In this document: piece after piece, positions 7,948-16,143 of the stretch
Layout: the number at the start of each line of letters is the position of its first letter
How positions within the stretch are numbered: position 1 is the stretch's first letter
Source of the DNA: Rhodospirillales bacterium
GTDB taxonomy: Bacteria > Pseudomonadota > Alphaproteobacteria > Rhodospirillales > Casp-alpha2
Assembly (NCBI GenBank): GCA_030727885.1
Contig: JANRAT010000260.1
Location: 1 to 17,445, forward strand
Direction: 5' to 3'
DNA length: 17,445 nucleotides
Position numbers and translations under genes: made by a program
The notes under the pieces: generated by a model
The model's input: the letters and a program-made list of their open reading frames with translations, nothing else
Databases searched by the model: none
Told to the model about the DNA's origin: nothing

Positions 7948-8265
7948 TCAGTTGTGGCCGGAGATGTCGGCGTGCAGGGGCTTGGTGGCCTCGAACTTGG
8001 CTTTCTGTTCATCCGAAGCAGGTTCCTGATGTTTTGCCTTATACTCATCGTACGGCATGCCATAGACCATTTCCCGGGCTTCGTCGGATGTCAGGGTTTC
8101 ACCCTGTGCTTCCGCCGCTGCAACCAGCCATTTCGACAGGCAGTTACGGCAGAACCCGGCTGTGTTCATAATGTCGATGTTCTGCACATCGGTGCGCTTC
8201 TGCAGATGCTTGACGAGTCCGCGAAAGGCGTCAGCCTGAATCTCGATTAATGTTTTTTCGTCCAT
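7948..8265 (-). CDS. DUF1244 family protein
   Basis: A 105-residue small protein of the DUF1244 (SMc04008-like) family, common in Proteobacteria and of unknown function. The family hallmarks are clear: GFCRNCLSKWL (C39 and C42), an alpha-helical N-terminal half, AREMVYGMPYDEYKAKHQ and ASDEQKAKF. The paired cysteines suggest a metal or redox site, but this is inference. There is no signal peptide. The ATG at 8265 is well supported by GGGGAG (8272-8277 on the minus strand), seven bases upstream. It follows purD on the same strand after an 89-base gap in which I see no clear promoter or terminator, so joint transcription with purD is possible but unproven. Confidence 0.9.
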   Translation of the reverse strand: MDEKTLIEIQADAFRGLVKHLQKRTDVQNIDIMNTAGFCRNCLSKWLVAAAEAQGETLTSDEAREMVYGMPYDEYKAKHQEPASDEQKAKFEATKPLHADISGHN

Positions 8266-8354
8266 GTGTGTCTCCCCGAATTAGAATAATGCCTGTTGCT
8301 GATATGGGTAGCGGATGCGTCTGATGCCAGTTTTCGTCCGGCGGCGCGCTAGCC

Positions 8355-9629
8355 CTATCGTCCCACAGCTCTCCAGCCGATATCCCGGCGGCAGAAGCCT
8401 TTCGGCCAGTCGATCTTGTCGACTGCCTGATAGGCGCGCTGCTGCGCTTCCTTGACCGTGTCGCCCAGTGCCGTCACGCCCAGCACGCGACCGCCGTTGG
8501 CCAGCAGGCTACCGTCCTTGCCCAGTATCGTGCCGGCATGAAACACCTCGACGCCCTGCATCGCGTCGGCGTCGGCGACGCCCTTGATTTCACTGCCCTT
8601 GATATAATTGCCGGGATAGCCTTCGGCGGCCATGACCACGGTCAATGCGGTGCGCGGATCCCATTTCAGTTTGATCTTGTCGAGCTTGCCCTCGGCGGCG
8701 GCCAGCAGCATTTCCAGGGCATCGGATTTGAGGCGGGCCATGATCGGCTGACATTCCGGATCGCCGAAGCGGCAGTTGAATTCGATCACCTTGGGGCCGT
8801 CTTCGCCGATCATAAGCCCGGCAAACAGCACGCCCTTGTAAGGCTTACCTTCTTTTGCCATGGCCTCGACGGTCGGCGTGATGATCTCGTCCATGACGCG
8901 TTTTTCCATCGCCTCGTCAAGGATCGGCGCCGGTGTATAAGCCCCCATGCCGCCGGTGTTCGGGCCATGATCGCCGTCGTGTACCTGCTTGTGGTCCTGC
9001 GCCCCGGCCAGAGGAATCGCCCGTACCCCGTCGCAGAGCGCGAAATAACTGGCTTCCTCACCGATCAGAAACTCCTCGATGACGATCTCCTGGCCGGCAT
9101 CGCCGAACGCTTCCTCGATCATGATCTGATCAACGGCTGCGTAAGCCTCGTTGACGCTATGGCTGAGAATGACACCCTTGCCGGCGGCCAGACCATCGGC
9201 CTTGACGACGACAGGCTTGTTCTTGATGCGGATGTATTCCTTGGCGCTGTCGGGCTCGTCAAAGCGCTGATAAGCGGCGGTCGGAATGCCGTATTTGGCC
9301 AGCAGATCCTTCATCATCCCCTTCGAGCCTTCAAGTTCGGCAGCCGCTGCTGACGGACCGAACACCGGAATGCCCATCGCGTCGATGCGATCGGCGAGGC
9401 CGGCGACCAGCGGCGCTTCCGGGCCAATGACGACGAAATTTATTTCAAGTGTTTTGACCGCGTCACAAAGACCGTCGAGGTCTTCGGCGCTGATATCGAG
9501 ACATTCGGCCACGGCGGCGATGCCGGCATTACCCGGTGCAGCATAAAGCTTCGTCAGTTTCGGGGATTTCAGCATCGCCCATGCCAGTGCATGTTCGCGC
9601 CCGCCGCTGCCGACCAGTAATACCTTCAT
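8355..9629 (-). CDS. purD: Phosphoribosylamine-glycine ligase (GAR synthetase)
   Basis: Second enzyme of de novo purine biosynthesis: joins glycine to phosphoribosylamine using ATP, in the cytoplasm. The 424-residue ATP-grasp protein is of standard length. It begins [17 protein letters not shown], then [12 protein letters not shown], the ATP-binding segment [11 protein letters not shown] (about 143-153), [10 protein letters not shown] and the family signature RFGDPECQP (about 287-295), with the Glu and Asn metal ligands in [12 protein letters not shown] chose ATG 9629: AAGGAG (9639-9644 on the minus strand) lies nine bases upstream, whereas GTG 9635 would sit only three bases from it. It is divergent from xseA across 96 bases. 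Confidence 0.97.
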   Translation of the reverse strand: MKVLLVGSGGREHALAWAMLKSPKLTKLYAAPGNAGIAAVAECLDISAEDLDGLCDAVKTLEINFVVIGPEAPLVAGLADRIDAMGIPVFGPSAAAAELEGSKGMMKDLLAKYGIPTAAYQRFDEPDSAKEYIRIKNKPVVVKADGLAAGKGVILSHSVNEAYAAVDQIMIEEAFGDAGQEIVIEEFLIGEEASYFALCDGVRAIPLAGAQDHKQVHDGDHGPNTGGMGAYTPAPILDEAMEKRVMDEIITPTVEAMAKEGKPYKGVLFAGLMIGEDGPKVIEFNCRFGDPECQPIMARLKSDALEMLLAAAEGKLDKIKLKWDPRTALTVVMAAEGYPGNYIKGSEIKGVADADAMQGVEVFHAGTILGKDGSLLANGGRVLGVTALGDTVKEAQQRAYQAVDKIDWPKGFCRRDIGWRAVGR

Positions 9630-9725
9630 AAGCACTTGCTCCTTTTCTTTAGGGCACGGTCAAGAACACCCAAACCCCTAATCGGCGGTTGTCATCGCCG
9701 CCTGCTTGAGACATACAGTCTAGTT
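9630..9725. promoter_or_regulatory. Divergent purD/xseA promoter region
   Basis: This 96-base gap separates two divergent genes and should carry both promoters. The purD ribosome binding site AAGGAG is at 9639-9644. For xseA, TTGTCA (9688-9693) resembles a -35 box and TACAGT, about 19 bases downstream, a weak -10 box. GGCGG and CCGCC flank TTGTCATCG as a short inverted repeat. I see no purine-operator-like site that I would defend and no riboswitch structure. Confidence 0.3.
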
Positions 9726-11156
9726 ATGAGCGACCCGTCGTCCACCCACAATAGTGGAGATAACGTTCCGGTATTTTCCGTGACCGAACTTTCCGGCTTG
9801 GTCAAATCGACGGTCGAGGGCGCATTTCAGCACGTCCGGCTGCGCGGCGAGATTTCTGGCTTCAAACGGGCGGCTTCCGGGCACTTGTATTTTTCCCTTA
9901 AAGACGAAGATGCGGTCATGGATGGCGTCTGCTGGCGCACATCCGCCGGCCGTCTCGGCATCAAGCCGGAAGACGGCATGGAAGTGATCGCCAGCGGGCG
10001 GATCACCACTTATCCGGGGCGCTCGAAATACCAGATTGTCGTTGAAAGCATGGAACTGGCCGGCGAAGGGGCGCTGCTCAAGCTGCTCGAAGACCGCAAG
10101 CGCAAGCTCGCCCTGGAAGGCCTGTTCGATGAAGAACGCAAACGGGACCTGCCGTATCTGCCGGATGTCATCGGCGTCGTCACTTCGCCGACCGGGGCAG
10201 TGATCCGCGATATTCTGCACCGGCTTGCCGACCGCTTCCCGCGCCGGGTCCTGGTCTGGCCGGTGCTGGTGCAGGGCGAAGGGGCCGCCGAGCAGATTGC
10301 GCGCGCCATTCGCGGCTTCAATGCGCTGCCCATGGACGGTCCTGTGCCGAGGCCGGATTTGCTGATCGTCGCCCGTGGCGGCGGTTCGCTCGAAGATCTC
10401 TGGGCCTTCAACGAGGAAGTAGTGGTGCGGGCTGCAGCTGAAAGCGAGATTCCGCTGATTTCAGCGGTCGGCCACGAAACGGACTGGACGCTGATTGATC
10501 TGGCATCCGACCAGCGCGCGCCGACGCCGACGGCGGCGGCGGAAATGGCCGTGCCGGTGCGCCTCGAGGTGATGGCGCAGATCAACGAAAACGAAGGTCG
10601 TCTGCTGCGTGCAGTGCGCCGACGTCTGGAAAGCAAATCACGCGAAGTGGCGGCGCTGGCACGTGGATTGCCAAATTTGCAACGGGTTGTTGAAAGCGCC
10701 GGGCAGCGTCTGGACGACTGGACCGAGCGTCTCGGCAATGCCCTGAAAGCGGGCATCCGCCAACGCCGCCAGCGCCTGCCGAAACAGCTGTTCCCGCCAA
10801 GGCGAGCCATTTTGCAGGCCAGACAGAAGCTCGAGACGGCGGATCGTGACCTCAGACGCGGCTGGCAGGGCGCGCTGGTTGAGCGGCAAAAAAGCCTCGG
10901 CCACCTCAGTCAGCTGCTGGAAAGCTATTCCTACGAGCGGGTTCTGGACCGGGGCTTTGCGCTGCTGACAACGCCGGCCGGCAAGGCCGTCACCGCCGTT
11001 GCCGCGCTGTCACCGGGTGATGACGTCAATATCCGCCTGAAGGACGGCGTCACGGCGGCGCGCATCGCCGGCTCGGGACCGGCAGCGCCCACACGTAAGC
11101 AAAAGCCGGCAACACACAGCTCTAGCGGCGACGATCCACAGGGGTCACTGCTTTGA
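9726..11156 (+). CDS. xseA: Exodeoxyribonuclease VII large subunit
   Basis: Large subunit of exonuclease VII, which degrades single-stranded DNA from both ends together with the small subunit XseB (not in this window). The 476-residue product has an N-terminal OB-fold nucleic-acid domain (about 17-115: VFSVTELSGLVKSTVEGAF, LRGEISG, GHLYFSLKD). The catalytic core follows with IGVVTSPTGAVIRDIL, VARGGGSLEDLWAFNEE from residue 215 and AVGHETDWTLIDLASDQRAP (H250, D253). A long helical coiled-coil-like stretch leads to the C-terminal YERVLDRGFAL. I chose ATG 9726; an in-frame extension to 9636 would cover the promoter gap. The stop overlaps the TTG start of the next gene. Confidence 0.97.
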   Translation: MSDPSSTHNSGDNVPVFSVTELSGLVKSTVEGAFQHVRLRGEISGFKRAASGHLYFSLKDEDAVMDGVCWRTSAGRLGIKPEDGMEVIASGRITTYPGRSKYQIVVESMELAGEGALLKLLEDRKRKLALEGLFDEERKRDLPYLPDVIGVVTSPTGAVIRDILHRLADRFPRRVLVWPVLVQGEGAAEQIARAIRGFNALPMDGPVPRPDLLIVARGGGSLEDLWAFNEEVVVRAAAESEIPLISAVGHETDWTLIDLASDQRAPTPTAAAEMAVPVRLEVMAQINENEGRLLRAVRRRLESKSREVAALARGLPNLQRVVESAGQRLDDWTERLGNALKAGIRQRRQRLPKQLFPPRRAILQARQKLETADRDLRRGWQGALVERQKSLGHLSQLLESYSYERVLDRGFALLTTPAGKAVTAVAALSPGDDVNIRLKDGVTAARIAGSGPAAPTRKQKPATHSSSGDDPQGSLL

Positions 11157-11971
11157 TCACCAGAGTATTTCTTGTCTGTACATTGCTGCTTCTGCTGTCC
11201 GGTCCGGCCCGGGCCGAGATTGCGCTTGAGCTGACGGGCAAGGCTACCGAAGGCGGCCTGCTGATCGGCAAGACGGATCCCGGGGCCAGTGTGACGCTCG
11301 ACGGGAAGGCTGTCAGAACATCTGAAGACGGTCATTTCCTGCTCGGCTTCGGGCGCGACGAGACCGGCAGCAAACAACTGCAGATTGCCCTCATGGGGCA
11401 GGTCATCCGCCGCGACATTGCCATTGCCGAGCGCGCCTTCAAGACTGAGCGGGTCGATGGTTTGCCTGAACGAAAGGTTACGCCCGACCCCAAGGCGCTT
11501 GAGCGGATCCGTCAGGAATCTGCCGAAATGGCGGCCGTCAAAGCGTCAAGTACGGCAAAGCCATTGTTTCTGTCCGGCTTCCTTTGGCCGGCCAGGGGCC
11601 GTATCTCCGGGATTTATGGCTCGCAGCGCATCCTCAACGGCAAGCCGAGGCGCCCGCACTACGGCACCGATGTGGCGGCTCCGGTCGGCACGCCGGTCCA
11701 TGCGATTGCCGATGGCAAGGTTGTGTATGTTCATGACGGCATGTTTTTTAACGGCAAGACCGTGCTGATCGATCATGGTCTCGGGTTGCGGTCGGTCTAT
11801 ATTCACTTGAGCGAAACCTTGATCCTGCAGGGGTCTATGGTCAGGGCAGGCGAGAGGATCGGTGCCGTCGGTCAGACCGGTCGCGCTACCGGGCCGCATC
11901 TGCATTTCGCCCTGACGCTGGACGAGACACCGATTGATGCGGAACTGTTACTGGGGCCGATGCCCGAATGA
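11153..11971 (+). CDS. Secreted M23-family metallopeptidase
   Basis: Predicted periplasmic zinc endopeptidase of the LytM/M23 family, which typically cleaves peptidoglycan cross-links. The 272-residue product starts with a signal peptide (MITRVFLVCTLLLLLSGPARA, cleavage likely after A21). A beta-rich Ig-like segment follows (about 24-90), then a charged helical linker and the M23 domain. Zinc and catalytic residues fit the family: H169 and D173 in HYGTD, H218 in YIHLS, and H249/H251 in GPHLHF. So it looks catalytically intact, not a degenerate EnvC-type activator. The TTG start overlaps the xseA stop as TTGA (11153-11156); it is supported by the signal peptide beginning exactly there and a GGGG run upstream. 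Translation probably depends on xseA. Confidence 0.92.
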   Translation: MITRVFLVCTLLLLLSGPARAEIALELTGKATEGGLLIGKTDPGASVTLDGKAVRTSEDGHFLLGFGRDETGSKQLQIALMGQVIRRDIAIAERAFKTERVDGLPERKVTPDPKALERIRQESAEMAAVKASSTAKPLFLSGFLWPARGRISGIYGSQRILNGKPRRPHYGTDVAAPVGTPVHAIADGKVVYVHDGMFFNGKTVLIDHGLGLRSVYIHLSETLILQGSMVRAGERIGAVGQTGRATGPHLHFALTLDETPIDAELLLGPMPE

Positions 11972-12001
11972 TGGCTGATTTTGCAGCGTCAAAAAGTCAT
12001 A

Positions 12002-12030
12002 TTGGGGATTTTCGCGGATTATGCTATGCT
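12002..12030 (+). promoter_or_regulatory. Probable sigma-70-like promoter for the small peptide gene
   Basis: TTGGGG (12002-12007) and TATGCT (12025-12030) are spaced by 17 bases, an ideal distance. They stand 28 bases before the ATG of the 53-residue peptide gene, after the end of the M23 peptidase gene. Together with a strong ribosome binding site this suggests independent expression. Confidence 0.45.
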
Positions 12031-12058
12031 GTCATCAGTTGGACATAAGGAGACCACC

Positions 12059-12220
12059 ATGCGCTATGCACTACTGGCTCTTGCCTTGACGGCTTTCATC
12101 GCATTTTCCGCCACGCCCGTTCTTGCGGATTGCGGCGAACACACGAAAACCTCGGAAGTATCGGTGCCGACGACGGTTGCCGATGCGCCGATCAAGCAAT
12201 CAACCCCGTCCGGCAGCTAA
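12059..12220 (+). CDS. Small exported peptide, 53 residues
   Basis: Unrecognised small gene. The predicted product has a classic signal peptide (MRYALLALALTAFIAFSATPVLA, positively charged start, hydrophobic core, A-x-A-like end) and a mature part of about 30 residues starting DCGEHTKTSE. The mature part is polar and rich in Thr, Ser and Val, with a single Cys next to the cleavage site. That Cys is not in a true lipobox (VLADC), so lipoprotein processing is uncertain. The start is very well supported: AAGGAG at 12047-12052 lies six bases before the ATG. An in-frame ATG or other start upstream would remove the signal peptide character. Function is unknown; it may be a periplasmic peptide. Confidence 0.75.
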   Translation: MRYALLALALTAFIAFSATPVLADCGEHTKTSEVSVPTTVADAPIKQSTPSGS

Positions 12221-12250
12221 TCCCGAGCGGGTTTTCGTAAACCTTCGGTT
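12221..12250. terminator. Weak bidirectional terminator candidate
   Basis: The small peptide gene and the lipid A operon converge here with 28 bases between their stops. CCCG-AG-CGGG (12222-12231) followed by TTTT could end the rightward transcript, though the stem is short and the loop tight. AACC-TTC-GGTT (12240-12250) is a second tiny inverted repeat. Neither is strong. Confidence 0.3.
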
Positions 12251-13151
12251 ATTGTTTCCCCGGCCAACGGTTGTGCAACCATAGCCATTGGCCGGGATTT
12301 TCACGTATCCAGCCTTCAATGATGGCGTTTGTCTGGGCCATGAAGCGGGCGACATCCTCATGTTTGTTGCCGGTGTCTTCTGCAAACATCGGTGCCGTAA
12401 CCTCTATCCTGAAATAAGCACCGCCCTCGCGGATGACGCGGGCGCCGATAACCGGGCATTTGAAGCGCAGCGCCATCTGCGCCAGCGCCGGCGCTGTCAT
12501 CACGTCCTCGCCAAAGAACGGCACGGCAATGCCATTGTTCATTTTCTGATCGGCCATGATGCCGATGTGCTTGCCATCGCGCAGCGCCTTGATGATCTGT
12601 TTGGCGCCTTCGCTGCCTTTCGGGATCATCATGTCGCGGTACTGACCGCGGCCGATCAGATACAGCTTCTGCACCGAGCGGTTATTGGCTTCGCGGTAGA
12701 CGAAGGCTGAAGGCACGTTGAGTAAATACGCCGTCAACGGCGCCAGCTCCCAGTTACCGAGATGCGCGCTGAGGTAAAACCCCGGCGCATCATCGTCTCT
12801 GAAATGCTTAAGGTGCTCGAGCCCGTCGATACGGATGCGCGGGTTTTTTCCTGTAAAGCTGAACGCGCCAAGGTGCGGAAATTCACCGACGGTTCGTCCG
12901 AGATTATCCCAAGTATCGATCAGGATACGCTCTACCGCTGCATCTCCGGCCTCTGGAAAGGCGCGGCGGATGTTGTCGCGGGCACGGTCCGACAGACGCA
13001 GCCAGGGACCGACCGAACGGGCCAGCCAGCCGCCCAGCGCCGAAGCCTGGTCCACCGGCAATATTTTGAAGATGCCCCATATCAGCATCGCGCCCATCGC
13101 TTCGAGGGGATGGCGCAGGTATTTCTCAATGGCGGTCTGGGGGCGCAGCAT
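12249..13151 (-). CDS. Lipid A late acyltransferase, LpxL/HtrB family
   Basis: Inner-membrane acyltransferase of the LpxL/LpxM family, expected to add a secondary acyl chain to Kdo-lipid A from acyl-ACP. The 300-residue product has an N-terminal hydrophobic helix (about 20-32) and the catalytic HX4E motif as HLGNWE (H130, E135). It also has an IPKGSEGAKQIIKALRDG segment, MADQK, a VPFFG motif and the family ending PGQWLWLHNRWPG. Which acyl position it modifies cannot be read from sequence, so no symbol is given. It is the last gene of the lipid A operon, starting four bases after the lpxK stop, with no strong ribosome binding site of its own. Confidence 0.9.
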   Translation of the reverse strand: MLRPQTAIEKYLRHPLEAMGAMLIWGIFKILPVDQASALGGWLARSVGPWLRLSDRARDNIRRAFPEAGDAAVERILIDTWDNLGRTVGEFPHLGAFSFTGKNPRIRIDGLEHLKHFRDDDAPGFYLSAHLGNWELAPLTAYLLNVPSAFVYREANNRSVQKLYLIGRGQYRDMMIPKGSEGAKQIIKALRDGKHIGIMADQKMNNGIAVPFFGEDVMTAPALAQMALRFKCPVIGARVIREGGAYFRIEVTAPMFAEDTGNKHEDVARFMAQTNAIIEGWIRENPGQWLWLHNRWPGKQ

Positions 13152-13155
13152 GGCG

Positions 13156-14133
13156 TTAATTTAGCCCGGTCTTCTGAATAAGAAAGCTTTCCAGGGCACT
13201 GGCGTCCTGCCAGGTCAGGTATACCGGATAGGCGATGACACGGTCCCTGGCCGGGCTGGGCAGGCGCTGGTGATCCTTTTCCGTGGTGACAAGAAGGCAT
13301 TTGCCATCAGAAGCTGTTTGCAGAAGGGCCGCAATCTCGGGTTCGGCATACGGATGATGATCGGCAAAGGGGATGGCCTGAACAATCTCGGCACCGGCCT
13401 CACGGAGCGTGCGAAAGAATTTTTCCGGGCGGCCGATTCCGGCAAAGGCGATGACTTTTTTGTCTGCCAGATCTGGCGCATTGGGGGCCGGGCGGATCCG
13501 GGCATCAAAGTGCGGCAGTATTGTCGGCAGTGCCGGCAGGCCGGGTCCGGCCTCGCCGATGATAAGGGCGGCATCGGCGCGGGCGAATGCACTCTGCGCC
13601 GTTTCACGCAGCGGACCGGCCGGAAACACATGCCCATTACCGAAGCCGTAGTCGGCATCGATCACCAGCAGATTGACATCGCGGGCCAGTGCCGGATTCT
13701 GATAGCCATCATCCATGATCAGCAGCGCAGCCCCGGCGGCAGTGGCGGCCTTTGCCGTTGCCGTGCGGTCGGCGCCGACCCAGCAGGGCGCGTGACGGGC
13801 CAGAACAAGCGCCTCGTCTCCGACGTCATGGGCGCTATGGATTGCAGGATCGACGCGCACCGGGCTGGCAATGCTGCCGCCATAGCCGCGCGACAGGACG
13901 TGCACGCTTGTACCGCGTTTTGAAAATTGTTTGACGAGATCGATGCAGACCTGGGTTTTTCCGGCGCCTCCCATGACCGCGTTGCCGACGCAGATCACCG
14001 GCACCGGGGCCTGCCAGCGGGCTGCGCGTGTCGCCCGCAGATGCGTGACCGCACCATACAGACAGCCGAACGGTGCGAGCAAGGTTGCCAGCGGGCTGTT
14101 GTGCCCGGGCGACCAGAAATCAGGGGCGCGCAT
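13156..14133 (-). CDS. lpxK: Tetraacyldisaccharide 4'-kinase LpxK
   Basis: Inner-membrane P-loop kinase that phosphorylates the 4' position of the tetraacyl-disaccharide to give lipid IVA. The 325-residue product begins MRAPDFW, typical of alphaproteobacterial LpxK. The Walker A motif is GNAVMGGAGKT (about 50-60), followed by LSRGYGG (80-86), DVGDEALVLA and the DDGYQ motif (141-145). I chose ATG 14133 over ATG 14154: GAAGG (14142-14146, minus strand) lies eight bases before 14133, while nothing precedes 14154. The gene overlaps the 3' end of waaA by 14 bases, implying coupled translation. Confidence 0.95.
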   Translation of the reverse strand: MRAPDFWSPGHNSPLATLLAPFGCLYGAVTHLRATRAARWQAPVPVICVGNAVMGGAGKTQVCIDLVKQFSKRGTSVHVLSRGYGGSIASPVRVDPAIHSAHDVGDEALVLARHAPCWVGADRTATAKAATAAGAALLIMDDGYQNPALARDVNLLVIDADYGFGNGHVFPAGPLRETAQSAFARADAALIIGEAGPGLPALPTILPHFDARIRPAPNAPDLADKKVIAFAGIGRPEKFFRTLREAGAEIVQAIPFADHHPYAEPEIAALLQTASDGKCLLVTTEKDHQRLPSPARDRVIAYPVYLTWQDASALESFLIQKTGLN

Positions 14134-15409
14134 GATGCGTGCCTTCAGCGGCATCTAGGAACGGTGTGATCCGGTCCATAAAAAGTTCCAGCACTTTGGA
14201 TTCAGTTTCCACATAATCGTATGCGGCGTGGGCGCGGGCCTGAGCCTGTGCCGGCTGGCTCAGATCCATGGCCACCGCATCGGCCAGTGCATCGGCATCG
14301 GCGACGATTTTCAGACCACCAGCGGCTGCCATCGATTTGGTGATATCGTCGAAGTTCCAATAATGCGGGCCGATAATGATGGCTGCCCCCAGCCTTGCCG
14401 GCTCAATGGTATTCTGTCCACCGGCCGGGACCAGCGACTTGCCCATGAACACGATCGGTGACAGGCGAAAGAAAAGCCCGAGCTCGCCCAATGTATCGGC
14501 CAGATAAATATTCGTTTCAGGGGTTACCGGCTCGCTGTTGGAACGAACCGCGACGACGGCGCCCTGCTGGCGCAGCATCTCGGCGATCTCGACGCCGCGA
14601 TCCGGATGCCTGGGCACAAGGATGCTGAGCAGATGGGGGTGGGCATTTTGGATTTTCTGATGTACCTGCCAGACGATCTCTTCTTCCCCGGCATGGGTGC
14701 TGGCGGCCAGCCACATCGGGCGCAGGCCGGTCCGCGAGCGGATTTCTGCCAGTGTCGCTTCGTCGCACGGCAATGCAGGCACGGCAAACTTCATGTTGCC
14801 CATTCGCGCCACGTCGGCAGCCCCGAGGGTTCTGAATCGCTCTACGTCATTGTCGGATTGCGCGAGCACAATTTTGAAACAGCCGAGCAGGGCACGTGCC
14901 AGACTGCTCCAGCGCTGCCATCTCAGGAATGACGGCGGCGACATGCGGGCATTGACCAGGATCATCGGGATTTTCCGATGATGGGTTTCGGTTACCAGGT
15001 TCGGCCAAAGCTCGGATTCCCACCACAGCGCGACATCAGGTCTCCAGTGATCAAGAAATCCCTCGACATAGGGGATGCGGTCCACCGGGACAAACTGGTG
15101 CAACGCCCCTTCGGGCAATCTTTCGCGCATCAGTCGGGCCGAGGTTACGGTGCCGGTGGTGACAAGCACAGTCGGTGCGTTGGCGCGTGAAACGATCTCG
15201 GCAATTACCGGCAGCATGGAAAGGGATTCGCCGATGCTGGCGCCATGCATCCACACCAGGGCACCCTCCGGACGCGGTGTCGACGGCTTGCCTAACCGCT
15301 CGTTAAAGCGGGTCGCATCTTCCTTGCCGCGGCGCAGGCGTTTTTTCAGATAGACGGAAATCAGCGGTGCGCCGATGGAGGTCGCCAGTCGATACAGTGT
15401 CAATATCAT
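14120..15409 (-). CDS. waaA: 3-deoxy-D-manno-octulosonic acid transferase (Kdo transferase)
   Basis: Inner-membrane GT-B glycosyltransferase (also called KdtA) that transfers Kdo from CMP-Kdo to lipid IVA. The 429-residue product has an N-terminal anchoring hydrophobic stretch, RFNERLGKP, and the acceptor-side motif HGASIGES (H55, catalytic Glu 61). In the C-terminal half, STHAGEEE (237-244), PRHPDRG (266-272) and GGQNTIEPA (330-338) bind the nucleotide sugar. Whether it adds one or two Kdo units is not visible. Its ATG overlaps the stop of the DUF374 gene as ATGA, and its own 3' end overlaps lpxK. Confidence 0.96.
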   Translation of the reverse strand: MILTLYRLATSIGAPLISVYLKKRLRRGKEDATRFNERLGKPSTPRPEGALVWMHGASIGESLSMLPVIAEIVSRANAPTVLVTTGTVTSARLMRERLPEGALHQFVPVDRIPYVEGFLDHWRPDVALWWESELWPNLVTETHHRKIPMILVNARMSPPSFLRWQRWSSLARALLGCFKIVLAQSDNDVERFRTLGAADVARMGNMKFAVPALPCDEATLAEIRSRTGLRPMWLAASTHAGEEEIVWQVHQKIQNAHPHLLSILVPRHPDRGVEIAEMLRQQGAVVAVRSNSEPVTPETNIYLADTLGELGLFFRLSPIVFMGKSLVPAGGQNTIEPARLGAAIIIGPHYWNFDDITKSMAAAGGLKIVADADALADAVAMDLSQPAQAQARAHAAYDYVETESKVLELFMDRITPFLDAAEGTHHARP

Positions 15410-16143
15410 GCTGCGAGCCCCGATGTTTCCGGGGCCGGCTCAACCGGTTCGCGCGCCGTCAGTCGATCTGCTTCGCTGGACAATGCGCTCAAGCGATCTT
15501 CAAGGGTGCGTCGGATTTCATTAAAGCTGTCAGCGTCGACATCCTTTGGGACAAACAGCGGTTCACCCCAGATCACATAGCCTTTGGTGAAAGGGCCCGG
15601 TATCAGAAAACGATCCCAGGTCTGCATCACTTTGCCGCGCACAACACCGCTCGACATGGGAATTATCGGCACTCCTGAAAGTCTGGCCAGATTGAGAATG
15701 CCATCTGAGACCCGCATCCGGGGACCGCGTGGACCATCCGGCGTGATCCCGACCCATTCGCCGGCCCGTAGCACCCTGACCATTTCCCGAAGTGCCGCGG
15801 CACCCCCTTTGGAAGACGAGCCCTTGATCCAGCTGATGCCGAGATGCTTGACGGTATGGGCGATCAATTCACCGTCCCGGTGTCCGCTGATCAGCATTTT
15901 GAATGGCCTCGGCTTTTGCCAGGAATAGGGCGCCATCAGCAGCCGTCCATGCCAGAAGGCGAGGATGGCCGGCTGATTGTTGTCATAAAGGGTGTCGAAA
16001 TGGTCCTTGCCGATGTAGGTCCATGAACCGGTGAGCCAGACCAGACGGATGTACTTGGCGGCAATCCAGCAGGCAATTCGCCTGACCGGCTCACTCTTGA
16101 GAATTTTTTTGGAGAGGCTCTTTAACACCCTGCGCCTGCTCAA
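15406..16143 (-). CDS. DUF374 family lysophospholipid acyltransferase-like protein
   Basis: A 245-residue inner-membrane-associated protein of the DUF374 family, related to LPLAT acyltransferases. Characteristic motifs are FWHGRLL (H65), SGHRDGELIA (86-95), GSSSKGGAAALREM and TPDGPRGPR (134-142). Several alphaproteobacteria carry this gene between the ABC exporter and waaA. A role as a lipid A acyltransferase is inferred from location and fold; from memory, the H. pylori late acyltransferase LpxJ belongs to a related family. The TTG start overlaps the msbA-like stop as TTGA. A GTG five codons downstream is an alternative; ribosome binding sites are weak for both. The C-terminal tail (from about 220) is Ala/Glu/Pro rich and probably disordered. 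Confidence 0.88.
   Translation of the reverse strand: MSRRRVLKSLSKKILKSEPVRRIACWIAAKYIRLVWLTGSWTYIGKDHFDTLYDNNQPAILAFWHGRLLMAPYSWQKPRPFKMLISGHRDGELIAHTVKHLGISWIKGSSSKGGAAALREMVRVLRAGEWVGITPDGPRGPRMRVSDGILNLARLSGVPIIPMSSGVVRGKVMQTWDRFLIPGPFTKGYVIWGEPLFVPKDVDADSFNEIRRTLEDRLSALSSEADRLTAREPVEPAPETSGLAA

Noticed and set aside
8266..8354. Possible promoter for the DUF1244 gene
   Set aside because: A TATTCT is present but no acceptable -35 hexamer lies 16-18 bases upstream.
11981..12058. N-terminal extension of the small peptide gene
   Set aside because: It would bury the signal peptide and ignore the AAGGAG placed six bases before ATG 12059.
14134..14154. Upstream ATG of lpxK
   Set aside because: No ribosome binding site before 14154, while GAAGG is well placed for ATG 14133, and MRAPDFW is the usual start.
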